Below, piece after piece: positions 29,581-37,616 of a stretch of DNA of 42,885 nt. The notes beneath the pieces were generated by a model, which had not been told where the DNA came from, did no database searches, and saw only the letters and a program-made list of their open reading frames with translations. The position numbers and the translations under genes are program-made. This stretch comes from Tissierellia bacterium (GTDB lineage: Bacteria; Bacillota; Clostridia; Tissierellales; Sedimentibacteraceae). Location: assembly GCA_028709465.1 (NCBI GenBank), contig JAQVWY010000014.1, positions 1-42,885 on the forward strand, given 5' to 3'. How positions within the stretch are numbered: position 1 is the stretch's first letter; the number at the start of each line of letters is the position of its first letter.

Positions 29581-30654
29581 ATGAAAAAGAAAATATATTT
29601 TTTGATGTTTTTTTTATTTATACTATTTGTTGTATTATATTTTGTTAGTAATGAAAAGTTTGTTTTTAATTTTGATAATAATATGTCATATGAAATTAAA
29701 AACAAGCAGATAGTAGAAATTAATGTTCTTGATAATTCTAAATTTTTTTGTGATGGGATAATAACTTATAACAATCAAAAAATTATATATTTAGATTATA
29801 ATAATAACATCGTTTGGGAAAATCAAAATAGAATTTTTACAGATAAAATATTTATTGGTAAAGATTATATATTTAGATATATTAATAAAGGTATAGAATA
29901 TATTAATAAAAATAATCAAACCTATATGAGTGTTGAACTTTCAGGTGAAGTAGTTTTTGTTTCACGTGAAACAAAAAAAATATATATAATTACAGATCAA
30001 AAAAATGGACAGAATTCATTATATATAATAGATGATAACAATGAATTTTTTGTAGATAATAAAATATTTTCTGGTATTATAACAAACGTAACAATAGATG
30101 ATAAAATAGATAGATATTGTGTAACTACATTAAATATAACTAATGATAATTTAGTCAATTCATTATCATTTAATCATTTAATAGTTGCTTCAGAGTTGTG
30201 GAATATTGAAATAACAGATGAATTAATTGTAGGAACAGAAATTATTAATAATAATGTATTAGTAATTGGTACAAAAAATATCTATTTATATAATGAACAA
30301 GGAAAATTAATGTGGAAAAATATTAACTATTCTACTGTAATGAATTATGTAATAAACAGAAATGAGAAAAAAATATACATATTATTTAAAAAAAATGATA
30401 AATTTGAAATAGTATGTTATAATTATAATGGAAAAGTAAGTAGTATAAATAAGGTTCCATTAAATGTAGAAAAAATAGGAATATTTAATAATAGAATTTT
30501 TGTTTACAATGAAAAAACAATTTATTTACTACATAACGACAATTGTTATAAACTAATTGATGTAAATGAAGGCTTGATTTTGGATTTTTATGTTGATAAC
30601 AAAAACATACATATTTTAACAAAAGATAAACTTATAAAAGGACAAATAAGATAA
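29581..30654 (+). CDS. membrane-anchored propeller-like protein, DUF5711-like
   Basis: A 357-residue protein with one N-terminal membrane anchor (KKKIYFLMFFLFILFVVLYFVS), so the rest is probably outside the cell. The remainder is beta-rich, with loose repeats of the type NNNIVWEN, SELWNIEI and NEQGKLMWKN, like PQQ/WD-type blades. I think it belongs to the DUF5711 group found in Clostridia, but that is from memory of the pattern only; function is unknown. ATG 29581 has AGGAGAAAT. It lies 16 bases before a CvpA-family gene, so the two are probably co-expressed. Its coding sequence contains a perfect parS site at 29958. Confidence 0.75.
   Translation: MKKKIYFLMFFLFILFVVLYFVSNEKFVFNFDNNMSYEIKNKQIVEINVLDNSKFFCDGIITYNNQKIIYLDYNNNIVWENQNRIFTDKIFIGKDYIFRYINKGIEYINKNNQTYMSVELSGEVVFVSRETKKIYIITDQKNGQNSLYIIDDNNEFFVDNKIFSGIITNVTIDDKIDRYCVTTLNITNDNLVNSLSFNHLIVASELWNIEITDELIVGTEIINNNVLVIGTKNIYLYNEQGKLMWKNINYSTVMNYVINRNEKKIYILFKKNDKFEIVCYNYNGKVSSINKVPLNVEKIGIFNNRIFVYNEKTIYLLHNDNCYKLIDVNEGLILDFYVDNKNIHILTKDKLIKGQIR
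29958..29973. promoter_or_regulatory. perfect parS site (ParB binding)
   Basis: TGTTTCACGTGAAACA is an exact 16-base match to the palindromic parS consensus. It lies inside the propeller-like gene, where it encodes part of FVSRETK. It is about 8 kb from parB and about 17 kb from oriC, the normal range for parS. Confidence 0.96.
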
Positions 30655-30670
30655 AAGGGGGTATATTATT

Positions 30671-31366
30671 ATGAACTTTGTAGATATTTTAATTATTATC
30701 TTCATAGGAGTATCGTGTTTTGATGGGTATAAAAAAGGGTTTATAAAAACATTGTTTGATACTATAGGGTTGATTGTAGCATTTTTGTTGAGTAGAAATC
30801 TATATGGTTTTGTGGAACAATTTTTGCTTAATCATACCAGGTTATATGTAAAGGTATATGGTTTTTTTGAGAATAAAGCAGCAAGTTTATCGGGATTATT
30901 TGAAAGCAACAAACAAAATATTACAAATGATTTAGTCGGATCATTAAAACTACCAGCAGAGTTACAAAATGTTGTAAGTAATATATTTATTCACAATACG
31001 TCAACTAATACTAATTTATTTGCTACTTTTGTTGATAAAATAAGTATTATTTTAATAAGATCAATTAGTTTTATAATAACATTTTTAGTTTTATATATAA
31101 TGCTTGTATTATTATCAAATTTTATTAACCTAATATTTAAACTTCCTGGTTTAAATATTACGAATAGAGTTTTTGGAGCTGCTGTTGGTATTCTAAAAAG
31201 TATAATTATTTTATATATAGCATTTGCGTTATGTACGCCTCTCATAGGATTTAACTCAAATGGTTTTATAGCAGAAAATATATTGAATTCTGAATCCAGC
31301 AAAATATTTTACGACAATAATTTAATACTTAATTATTTATCATATAAAGGATTTTATGAAAATTAA
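30671..31366 (+). CDS. CvpA family membrane protein
   Basis: A 231-residue integral membrane protein with an N-terminal helix containing the family motif DILIIIFIGVSCFDGYKKGF. Further membrane segments lie near residues 30, 115-155 and 165-190 (SIIILYIAFALC). CvpA proteins are linked to colicin V production in E. coli and to cell-envelope functions elsewhere, but the molecular role is not settled. ATG 30671 has AAAGGGGG as ribosome site. It follows the propeller-like gene closely and ends 13 bases before yedF. Confidence 0.86.
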   Translation: MNFVDILIIIFIGVSCFDGYKKGFIKTLFDTIGLIVAFLLSRNLYGFVEQFLLNHTRLYVKVYGFFENKAASLSGLFESNKQNITNDLVGSLKLPAELQNVVSNIFIHNTSTNTNLFATFVDKISIILIRSISFIITFLVLYIMLVLLSNFINLIFKLPGLNITNRVFGAAVGILKSIIILYIAFALCTPLIGFNSNGFIAENILNSESSKIFYDNNLILNYLSYKGFYEN

Positions 31367-31379
31367 ATGGAGGATAAAA

Positions 31380-31997
31380 ATGAAAATAGTAGACGCTAGA
31401 GGAAAGGTATGTCCACAGCCTGTTATATTAACAAAAACTGAAGTGGATGCAGGAGAGTTAAAAATTACAGTAATTGTTGATAATGATACATCTAAAACAA
31501 ATGTAATAAAGTTTGGGACAAAACAAGGGTTTCAATGTAATGATGAAATTAAAGAAGATGGGATTTATGTAACATTAACGAAAGATGTAGATAGTATTGA
31601 AAAAAATGATGATGAAGAAGCAAATAAAGAGTTATTAATAAATAATTTAAAAATGAAAAAAGAAAGCAAAGGTTATGTTATTGGAAAAAATACACTTGGC
31701 TCTGGATCTGAAAAGCTTGGTGCTTTACTTATGAAAAGTTTTATTTTTACTATTTCTGAAACAAAACCTTATCCAAGTTTCATGATATTTTTAAATGGTG
31801 GTGTTAAGTTAACAACACAAGGTTCAGAATCAATAGAAGATTTAATAAAACTTGAAAAAGCAGGTGTAAAAATTGTTTCATGTGGAACATGTTTAGATTT
31901 CTTTGAAATAAAGGGGAAATTACTAGTTGGTGAAGTTTCAAATATGTATGATATTGTTGAAACAATTAATAATTCTGATAACACAATTATGATTTAA
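31380..31997 (+). CDS. yedF: sulfurtransferase-like selenium metabolism protein YedF
   Basis: A 205-residue two-domain protein. The N-terminal TusA/SirA-like domain (residues 1 to about 70) opens MKIVDARGKVCPQPVILTK, with the CPxP motif and its conserved cysteine. The C-terminal DsrE-like domain has SFIFTISETKPYPSFMIFLNGGVKL and VSCGTCLDFF, with two further cysteines. This fusion is the YedF family, tied to selenium metabolism by co-occurrence studies. The start is ATG 31380 with TGGAGGAT. The nearby desulfurase-like gene supports a shared chalcogen-handling role, but no selD, selA or selenoprotein gene lies in the window. Confidence 0.92.
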   Translation: MKIVDARGKVCPQPVILTKTEVDAGELKITVIVDNDTSKTNVIKFGTKQGFQCNDEIKEDGIYVTLTKDVDSIEKNDDEEANKELLINNLKMKKESKGYVIGKNTLGSGSEKLGALLMKSFIFTISETKPYPSFMIFLNGGVKLTTQGSESIEDLIKLEKAGVKIVSCGTCLDFFEIKGKLLVGEVSNMYDIVETINNSDNTIMI

Positions 31998-32014
31998 AGG
32001 AGTATGATGAATAT

Positions 32015-32221
32015 ATGCCTATGAAGTTAAATGTTGGTGATGTGGTTAAACTTAAGAAAAAACATCCTTGTGGTGGATATGACTGGGAAATTTTAAGAGT
32101 AGGTGCAGATTTTAGAATAAAGTGCACAACTTGTGAGAGACAAGTATGGCTGCCAAGACGTGAGATAGAAAGAAGAATAACTAAAATAGTAAGTTCAATT
32201 GAGCCTCCTGATACTAATTAA
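32015..32221 (+). CDS. DUF951 family protein
   Basis: A 68-residue protein of the DUF951 family: LNVGDVVKLKKKHPCGGYDW, then RIKCTTCERQVWLPRREIERR. The conserved CGG and CxxC could bind a metal, and the basic stretch could touch nucleic acid, but no function is established. ATG 32015 is 12 bases after an AAAGGAG, longer than normal spacing; a six-codon frame (ATG at 32004) overlaps this gap and may be incidental. In many Clostridia it is found near the origin with yedF. Confidence 0.92.
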   Translation: MPMKLNVGDVVKLKKKHPCGGYDWEILRVGADFRIKCTTCERQVWLPRREIERRITKIVSSIEPPDTN

Positions 32222-32234
32222 TTCTAAAAATATC

Positions 32235-32263
32235 TTGACATAAAGCATAAAATAGAATATCAT
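32235..32263 (+). promoter_or_regulatory. promoter of pyrB operon
   Basis: TTGACA (32235-32240) and TATCAT (32258-32263) have a 17-base spacer, just upstream of the attenuator leader. Confidence 0.75.
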
Positions 32264-32278
32264 AATAAAAAGTAAATA

Positions 32279-32440
32279 CCTTTAATCTGGCACAGAGAGG
32301 CTGGGAAGGAATAAAATTGAACAGATGAAATATTGAACTAGTGTTTAATTAAGTCTTCCATGCCTATATGGAAGACTTATTCATTTTGTGGGTTTTTTAA
32401 AATCTTTAAAATAGTCCCGTGAGACTAAAAGGGAGGAAAA
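32279..32440 (+). promoter_or_regulatory. PyrR-type attenuator leader of the pyr operon with two PyrR-like hairpins
   Basis: The first element (32279-32309) has CCTT/AAGG outer pairing, an inner CTGGC/GCTGG stem and the purine loop ACAGAGAG. A terminator-like hairpin follows: AAGTCTTCCAT (32351-32361) pairs with ATGGAAGACTT (32368-32378), with a T-tract ending at 32398. The second element, AGTCCCGTGAGACT (32413-32426), fits the PyrR loop consensus exactly, and its downstream side runs into the pyrB ribosome site GGGAGG (32431-32436). PyrR bound to UMP is known to promote termination at such leaders. The second element could also block translation. Confidence 0.85.
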
Positions 32441-33367
32441 ATGTTAAAAGGCAGAAGTTTGATTGAGCCAATGGATTTATCAGTAGAAGAATTAAAAGAA
32501 ATACTGGATTTAGCAGATAAAATTGTTGATAACCCATTAGAATACGTAGATGCTTGCAAGGGTAAAATATTAGCTACATTGTTTTATGAACCAAGTACAA
32601 GAACAAGATTGAGTTTTGAAGCCGCAATGTTAAGACTAGGCGGAGCTATTATGGGGTTTTCTTCGGCAAATTCAAGTTCAGCAGCAAAAGGTGAAAGTGT
32701 AGCTGATACAATAAGGACAATTGCATGTTATGCAGATATAGCTGCAATAAGACATCCAAAAGAAGGTGCTGCTAAAGTTGCAGCCATGAGCACTGATATG
32801 CCTGTTATAAATGCAGGAGACGGTGGTCATCAACATCCTACACAAACTTTAACTGATTTATTAACAATTAGATCTTTAAAAGGTTCATTAGATAATTTTA
32901 CTATAGGCTTATGCGGAGATTTAAAATTTGGGCGAACTGTGCATTCTTTAATAAAAGCATTATCAAGATACAGTAATATTAAGTTTGTTCTCATATCACC
33001 TGATGAATTAAAAGTTCCCGAATATATAAGAGAAGATATATTAATTAAAAATGGTTTAGAATTCGAAGAGGTAGAAAGGCTTGAAAATGTAATATCTCAA
33101 CTGGATGTGTTATATATGACTAGAGTACAACGGGAAAGATTTTTTAATGAAGCTGATTATATAAGATTAAAAGACAGTTATATATTAGACATGGAAAAAC
33201 TTGAAATGGCTAAAAAGGATTTAATAATATTACATCCATTACCAAGAGTGAATGAAATATCTATAGAGGTAGACAAAGATCCAAGAGCTTCATACTTTAA
33301 ACAAGCTAAATATGGCATGTTTGTAAGAATGGCATTAATAATAAAATTATTGGGGGTCGAAAAATAA
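32441..33367 (+). CDS. pyrB: aspartate carbamoyltransferase catalytic subunit
   Basis: A 308-residue enzyme joining carbamoyl phosphate and aspartate, the committed step of pyrimidine synthesis. The carbamoyl-phosphate site is [18 protein letters not shown], with KGES for the mobile loop, and [14 protein letters not shown] and LHPLPRV for substrate binding. The start ATG 32441 has GGGAGG. The stop overlaps the start of pyrI by one base (TAATG), so catalytic and regulatory chains are translationally coupled, as expected for the allosteric holoenzyme. Control is probably through the PyrR-type leader. Confidence 0.98.
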   Translation: MLKGRSLIEPMDLSVEELKEILDLADKIVDNPLEYVDACKGKILATLFYEPSTRTRLSFEAAMLRLGGAIMGFSSANSSSAAKGESVADTIRTIACYADIAAIRHPKEGAAKVAAMSTDMPVINAGDGGHQHPTQTLTDLLTIRSLKGSLDNFTIGLCGDLKFGRTVHSLIKALSRYSNIKFVLISPDELKVPEYIREDILIKNGLEFEEVERLENVISQLDVLYMTRVQRERFFNEADYIRLKDSYILDMEKLEMAKKDLIILHPLPRVNEISIEVDKDPRASYFKQAKYGMFVRMALIIKLLGVEK

Positions 33368-33789
33368 TGAATATAGACAGCGTACAAAAAGGTCTTGTAA
33401 TTGATCATATCAAAGCTGGAAAGTCAATGGAAATATATAAATATCTTAGTCTTGACAAAATGGATTGTAGTGTAGCAATTATACAAAATGCTAAAAGTAG
33501 AAAACTTGGTAAGAAAGATATAATTAAAGTTGAAAACAATATTACTATGGATTTAACAGTTTTGGGTTTTATCGACCCAAATATTACTATCAATGTTATA
33601 GATAATGGAGTAATAATTAAAAAAATAAATTGTGGACTTCCTTCTGAAATAATTAATGTAGTGAAATGTAAAAATCCAAGATGTATAACATCAATTGAAC
33701 AAGAAATACAACATATATTTAAATTAACTGATAAAGAAAATAAAATATATAGATGTATCTATTGTGATACATGCTATGATAATAATTAG
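33367..33789 (+). CDS. pyrI: aspartate carbamoyltransferase regulatory subunit
   Basis: A 140-residue regulatory chain. The N-terminal nucleotide-binding domain includes GLVIDHIKAGKSMEIYKYL. The C-terminal zinc domain has Cys101, Cys106, Cys130 and Cys133 (C-x4-C-x23-C-x2-C), the same spacing type as E. coli PyrI. It would give feedback control of PyrB by CTP or ATP. Bacilli lack it, but many Clostridia have it. The ATG overlaps the pyrB stop. A gap of 127 bases with a small hairpin (GCTGATG/CATCAGC) but no T-tract follows. Confidence 0.97.
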   Translation: MNIDSVQKGLVIDHIKAGKSMEIYKYLSLDKMDCSVAIIQNAKSRKLGKKDIIKVENNITMDLTVLGFIDPNITINVIDNGVIIKKINCGLPSEIINVVKCKNPRCITSIEQEIQHIFKLTDKENKIYRCIYCDTCYDNN

Positions 33790-33916
33790 ATAAAAATATG
33801 CTGATGATAAACATCAGCTATATTAATAATATGAACACTTTTTATTTAAGTTTGGGGATCCTAGTATTAAGTATGATAATAATAGAAAATATAGTATTAT
33901 GAATAGGAGATAATGT

Positions 33917-34780
33917 ATGATTGTAGATAAATTGTATAATTTAGTTACTGAAAGGGGACATGTATGCATAGGTCTTGATACTGATTATAGTTATATACCA
34001 AATTCCTTTGCTCAAAAATTCCCTTCAAAGGGAGAAGCGATTTTCAACTTTAATAAGGAAATAATCGATAAAACATATGATGTAAGTGCTTGTTTTAAAG
34101 TGCAAATAGCATATTACGAGGCTTATGGCATAGAAGGGCTTAAAGCATATTCAGACACATTAAAGTATATTAAAGAAAAAAATAGTATATCTATAGCAGA
34201 TATAAAAAGAGGAGATATACAAAAAACTGCAGAAATGTATGCAAAAGGTCATTTCACGGGAGATTTTGAAGCGGATTTTGTAACGCTAAATCCATATATG
34301 GGTGTAAATGATAGCATAGAACCATTTATCGAATATGTTCAAAATAATAATAAAGGACTCTTTGTATTAGTGAGAACATCAAATCAGGGCGCTAGAGATT
34401 TTCAATACATTAGAGATAAAAATAACAATGCTTTATATGAAATAGTTGGAGAAAATTTAGAAAAGATTGCAGAAAAAAACCTAGGTAAATGCGGATTTAG
34501 TTCTGTAGGAGCAGTTGTTGGTTGTACTAATAATGAAGAAGGTATAATTTTAAGAAATAAAATTAAGTCTATGTTTCTATTAATTCCAGGCTATGGGGTA
34601 CAGGGAGGAAAAGCGCAAGATATTGTAACTTATCTTATAAATGGCAATGGGGCAGTAGTTAATTCATCAAGGGGAATTATTCTTGCTTATAAAAAAGAAA
34701 TAGACGGTGAGGTAAATTTTGCAGAATATGCAAGAAAAGAAGTAATAAGGATGAGGGATGAAATAAGATCTTTTATTTAA
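33917..34780 (+). CDS. pyrF: orotidine 5'-phosphate decarboxylase (long type)
   Basis: A 287-residue enzyme converting OMP to UMP. Conserved parts include HVCIGLDTDY, FKVQIAYYEAYGIEGL, the catalytic Asp/Lys block SIADIKRGDIQKTAEMYA and LIPGYGVQGG. This is the longer subfamily (type 2) with an extended C-terminus, common in Clostridia and actinobacteria, not the roughly 240-residue Bacillus type. ATG 33917 has TAGGAGAT. It starts after the longest gap in the operon; I see no promoter I trust there. Confidence 0.96.
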   Translation: MIVDKLYNLVTERGHVCIGLDTDYSYIPNSFAQKFPSKGEAIFNFNKEIIDKTYDVSACFKVQIAYYEAYGIEGLKAYSDTLKYIKEKNSISIADIKRGDIQKTAEMYAKGHFTGDFEADFVTLNPYMGVNDSIEPFIEYVQNNNKGLFVLVRTSNQGARDFQYIRDKNNNALYEIVGENLEKIAEKNLGKCGFSSVGAVVGCTNNEEGIILRNKIKSMFLLIPGYGVQGGKAQDIVTYLINGNGAVVNSSRGIILAYKKEIDGEVNFAEYARKEVIRMRDEIRSFI

Positions 34781-34791
34781 AAGGAGCAGAA

Positions 34792-35538
34792 ATGAAAGTT
34801 TATCATAGCAAGGTATTGGAAAATAGATTAATTTCTACAAATATATATAAAATGACGATTGAAATAGACAATTTAAATAATGATATAAAACCTGGGCAAT
34901 TTTTTATGCTTAAAACACTAGATAATTCGTTTTTATTACCAAGACCCATAAGTGTAAATGAAGTAGGAGTGAACACAGTAACATTTGTTTATAGAATTCA
35001 AGGGACTGGTACAAAAAGTATAAGTTATGTAAAGCTAAAAGATTACATACAAGCTACAGGTCCTCTAGGTAATGGTTTTGATATAAATTTAATAAATGGG
35101 AGAGTTGCTATAATTGGAGGAGGAATAGGAATTGCTCCTTTATTATATTTAACAAAATGTTTAAAAACTACTTCTGATGTTTATTTAGGTTATAAAGATG
35201 AAGTTTATTTAGTTGATGAATTTAGAAGATATGCTAATAAAACAGTGGTAGTTACAGAAAACGGAGGAATAGGCTTTAAAGGTTTTGTAACGGATTATGT
35301 TGATTATAATAATTATGATATTGTAATAACATGTGGTCCAGAAATTATGATGAACAAAATAGCTAGCAAATGCAGAGACCTAAATATAAAATGCTTAGTT
35401 TCACTGGAAAGAAGAATGGCTTGTGGATTAGGTGCATGTCTTGGATGTACAGTGGAGACGATATATGGAAATAAAAGAGCTTGTAAAGATGGACCAATAT
35501 TTGCTGGAGAAGAAATTTTAGTTCAGTGGAGGAAATAA
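34792..35538 (+). CDS. pyrK: dihydroorotate dehydrogenase electron-transfer subunit
   Basis: A 248-residue FAD/[2Fe-2S] subunit that passes electrons from PyrD to NAD. The FAD motif is LPRPISVNEVG, and the NAD site is around IIGGGIGIAPLLYLTK. The C-terminal cluster cysteines are in RRMACGLGACLGCTVET and RACKDGPIFAGEEI. It is adjacent to pyrD with no gap, as in class 1B dihydroorotate dehydrogenases. ATG 34792 follows AAAAGGAGCA. Confidence 0.97.
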   Translation: MKVYHSKVLENRLISTNIYKMTIEIDNLNNDIKPGQFFMLKTLDNSFLLPRPISVNEVGVNTVTFVYRIQGTGTKSISYVKLKDYIQATGPLGNGFDINLINGRVAIIGGGIGIAPLLYLTKCLKTTSDVYLGYKDEVYLVDEFRRYANKTVVVTENGGIGFKGFVTDYVDYNNYDIVITCGPEIMMNKIASKCRDLNIKCLVSLERRMACGLGACLGCTVETIYGNKRACKDGPIFAGEEILVQWRK

Positions 35539-36441
35539 ATGGCAAACTTAACAACTAATGCAATGGGTGTTGAATTTAAAAATCCTATAATAACAGCTTC
35601 AGGGACTTTCGGATTTGGTGAAGAATTTTCACAGATATTTGATTTATCAATACTTGGAGGAATATGCAGTAAAGGGCTTACACTACATCCCAAACAAGGT
35701 AATAAAGGTGTTAGACTCTGGGAAACACCAATGGGATTGATTAACAGCATTGGCTTACAAAATCCAGGAGTAGATAAATTCATATGTGATGAATTACCTA
35801 AAATGAAAAGTTATGGTACTAAGGTTATAGCAAACTTAGGTGGTAACACAACTGAAGAGTATATTATTGGTGCAAAAAAGTTAAGTGTAACTGATGTTGA
35901 TATAATAGAATTAAATATTTCTTGCCCTAATGTAAAAAGCGGAGGTATGGCTTTTGGAATAAAATCAAATGTTGCATTTGACATTGTTTCTAGTGTAAAA
36001 AAAGTATGTAAGAAGCCACTTATGGTGAAATTGTCACCAAATGCAGAAAATATTGCAGATATGGCATTGGCATGTGAATCTGGTGGTGCAGACGCCATAT
36101 CTTTAATTAACACAATAAAAGCAATGGCAATAGATGTTAAGAAAAAGACGTCAGTATTTGATAATATATATGCTGGACTTTCGGGTCCATGCGTAAAGCC
36201 AATAGCTCTTAGAATGGTTCATGAGGTATCAAAAGTTGTTAAAGTTCCTGTGTGTGGATTAGGAGGAATTATGACATCTACAGACGTTATTGAATTTATA
36301 ATGGCTGGTGCAACAATAGTACAAATAGGTACAGGAAATTTTATAAAACCAGATATAGCTGTAGATATTATTGATGAAATAAATGAGTATATGGATAAGG
36401 AAAATATAAAGACTCTAGATGAAATTAGAGGTATTATATAA
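35539..36441 (+). CDS. pyrD: dihydroorotate dehydrogenase B catalytic subunit
   Basis: A 300-residue FMN enzyme oxidising dihydroorotate to orotate. The catalytic cysteine is in [17 protein letters not shown], and substrate binding involves [13 protein letters not shown] and [13 protein letters not shown]. The FMN phosphate site is near [20 protein letters not shown]. It is the NAD-linked class 1B form, working with PyrK as a heterotetramer, which suits an anaerobe. The ATG begins right after the pyrK stop, with GGAGG inside the end of pyrK. Confidence 0.97.
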   Translation: MANLTTNAMGVEFKNPIITASGTFGFGEEFSQIFDLSILGGICSKGLTLHPKQGNKGVRLWETPMGLINSIGLQNPGVDKFICDELPKMKSYGTKVIANLGGNTTEEYIIGAKKLSVTDVDIIELNISCPNVKSGGMAFGIKSNVAFDIVSSVKKVCKKPLMVKLSPNAENIADMALACESGGADAISLINTIKAMAIDVKKKTSVFDNIYAGLSGPCVKPIALRMVHEVSKVVKVPVCGLGGIMTSTDVIEFIMAGATIVQIGTGNFIKPDIAVDIIDEINEYMDKENIKTLDEIRGII

Positions 36442-36457
36442 TAGTAGGAGGTAAACA

Positions 36458-37024
36458 ATGAGTGTAAATGTAGTGGAAGTTTTAAAGGAGTGCGAAGCAT
36501 TGTTGGAAGGTCACTTTTTATTATCTTCAGGGAAACATAGCAATAAGTATTGTCAATGTGCAAAGCTAATGCAATATCCAGATAAAACTGAGAAAGTTGT
36601 AGCAATTGTAGCTCATAAAGTAAAAGACTTAGGGATAGACTTAGTTGTTGGACCTGCCATGGGAGGCATTACTGCAGCATATGAGCTAGGAAGACAATTA
36701 AACAAAAGAGCAATATTTACTGAAAGAGAAAATAATGTGATGACATTAAGACGAGGCTTTGAAATAAAGCCAGGAGAAAGAATCCTAATTATGGAAGACG
36801 TGGTTACAACGGGAAAATCATCAATGGAAACGGCTAAGATACTAGAACAATATGGAGGTAAAGTAATAGGGATTGGATGTATAGTAGATAGAAAGGTAAG
36901 TCAAATAGAATTACCAATTTATAGTGCTGTGGAATTAATTTTTGATACATATAACGAAGATAATTGCATTCTTTGTAAGAATGGATCAAAACCAATAAAA
37001 CCAGGCAGCAGAAAATTTGATTAA
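36458..37024 (+). CDS. pyrE: orotate phosphoribosyltransferase
   Basis: A 188-residue enzyme adding ribose phosphate from PRPP to orotate. The PRPP motif is RILIMEDVVTTGKSSMETAKIL, and the N-terminal HFLLSSGKHSNKYCQCAKL is typical of the clostridial form. ATG 36458 has TAGGAGGTAA. It is the last gene of the pyrB-pyrE unit and is followed by a hairpin terminator. With pyrC it makes all steps from carbamoyl phosphate to UMP present here; carA and carB are not in the window. Confidence 0.97.
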   Translation: MSVNVVEVLKECEALLEGHFLLSSGKHSNKYCQCAKLMQYPDKTEKVVAIVAHKVKDLGIDLVVGPAMGGITAAYELGRQLNKRAIFTERENNVMTLRRGFEIKPGERILIMEDVVTTGKSSMETAKILEQYGGKVIGIGCIVDRKVSQIELPIYSAVELIFDTYNEDNCILCKNGSKPIKPGSRKFD

Positions 37025-37030
37025 ATTTAA

Positions 37031-37055
37031 GGGACGCTAATGCGTCCCTATTTAA
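37031..37055 (+). terminator. terminator after pyrE
   Basis: GGGACGC and GCGTCCC form a perfect 7-bp stem around TAAT, flanked by A/T-rich pairs. The T-tract is short, so termination may be incomplete on either strand. Confidence 0.7.
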
Positions 37056-37123
37056 ATAAATAAGACTATTAGGTAGGGAACAGTCTCTAGCTGTATTTAG
37101 GAATTTTACATTAGCTAAATTAT

Positions 37124-37405
37124 CTAGAAGAAAAAGAATGGCCAGAATAACCACCATATTGGGTTTTCACATCTACCATATCTGTCACAATACGGATATT
37201 GGTAATATCTGTTGTCATATCTTCTATCATATCTTCTATCATATCTTCTGTCATATCTTCTGTCATAGTATCTATTGTTGAATCTGTTACCGAAAACATC
37301 ATAATCTGAATCCAAATCTGCATTTTCTAAATCATAAGTGTATTCAAACATGTTTTCATTTATATCATTATAATAATTTTGATTATTTCTATTATTAGTT
37401 TCCAT
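37124..37405 (-). CDS. small Arg-Tyr-Asp repeat protein with aromatic tail, function unknown
   Basis: A 93-residue protein I do not recognise. The N-terminal half is rich in Asn and acidic residues. The middle holds about four RYDR units in tandem, encoded by an imperfect 12-base DNA repeat at about 37198-37265. A PYCDRYGRC segment follows, and the end is PIWWLFWPFFFF, a strongly hydrophobic aromatic tail. The ATG at 37405 has an excellent AAAGGAGAGA ribosome site, and the composition is consistent with real translation. The tail suggests membrane or surface attachment, and Tyr/Arg repeats can favour self-assembly; a spore-surface or envelope role is only a guess. It is head-on to the pyr genes. 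Confidence 0.7.
   Translation of the reverse strand: METNNRNNQNYYNDINENMFEYTYDLENADLDSDYDVFGNRFNNRYYDRRYDRRYDRRYDRRYDNRYYQYPYCDRYGRCENPIWWLFWPFFFF
37198..37270. repeat. 12-bp tandem repeat encoding RYDR units
   Basis: About five imperfect units of CATATCTTCTAT or CATATCTTCTGT stand in tandem inside the small repeat-protein gene. On the coding strand each unit gives four residues. Confidence 0.85.
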
Positions 37406-37440
37406 ATTCTCTCCTTTCTTTCCTTTACCCATATATAATT

Positions 37441-37460
37441 TCATATACTATAGTATATGA
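37441..37460. promoter_or_regulatory. 20-bp perfect palindrome between divergent genes
   Basis: TCATATACTATAGTATATGA is a perfect palindrome located 36 bases before the start of the repeat-protein gene and upstream of the deacetylase gene. It could be an operator for one or both. No regulator is assigned. Confidence 0.55.
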
Positions 37461-37500
37461 TATAAATTATAGCTTGTTACGGAAACTGTCGAATAAAAAT

Positions 37501-37514
37501 ATTTCCCAGGAAAT
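37501..37514. promoter_or_regulatory. candidate Noc-binding site
   Basis: ATTTCCCAGGAAAT differs by one base from the Noc-site consensus ATTTCCCGGGAAAT, and the flanks continue the palindrome by one more base. It lies in the gap before the deacetylase gene. A single site is weak evidence, but a Noc-type protein is encoded at 19668-20453. Confidence 0.55.
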
Positions 37515-37616
37515 TATTACTAACATAATAGATAAAAGGATATAATATAAGTATTTTGTAATTAAACAAATGTAAGCAGAATAAATATATAATATATTAA
37601 ATTTTGAGGTGATATT

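Noticed and set aside
32004..32024. Six-codon upstream frame before the DUF951 gene
   Set aside because: Too short and without codon features to claim a leader peptide; the overlap may be incidental.
33790..33916. Possible riboswitch or terminator between pyrI and pyrF
   Set aside because: There is only a 7-bp hairpin (GCTGATG/CATCAGC) with no T-tract and no recognised riboswitch motif; it may be an RNA-processing site.
37198..37270. Tandem 12-bp repeats looked at as a possible CRISPR array
   Set aside because: Units are contiguous, too short, have no spacers and are in frame as RYDR codons; no cas genes are present.
37120..37323. Overlapping minus-strand frame rich in Met-Thr-Glu-Asp repeats
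   Set aside because: It is a frame shadow of the same 12-bp repeat; the other frame has the better ribosome site and a plausible protein end.
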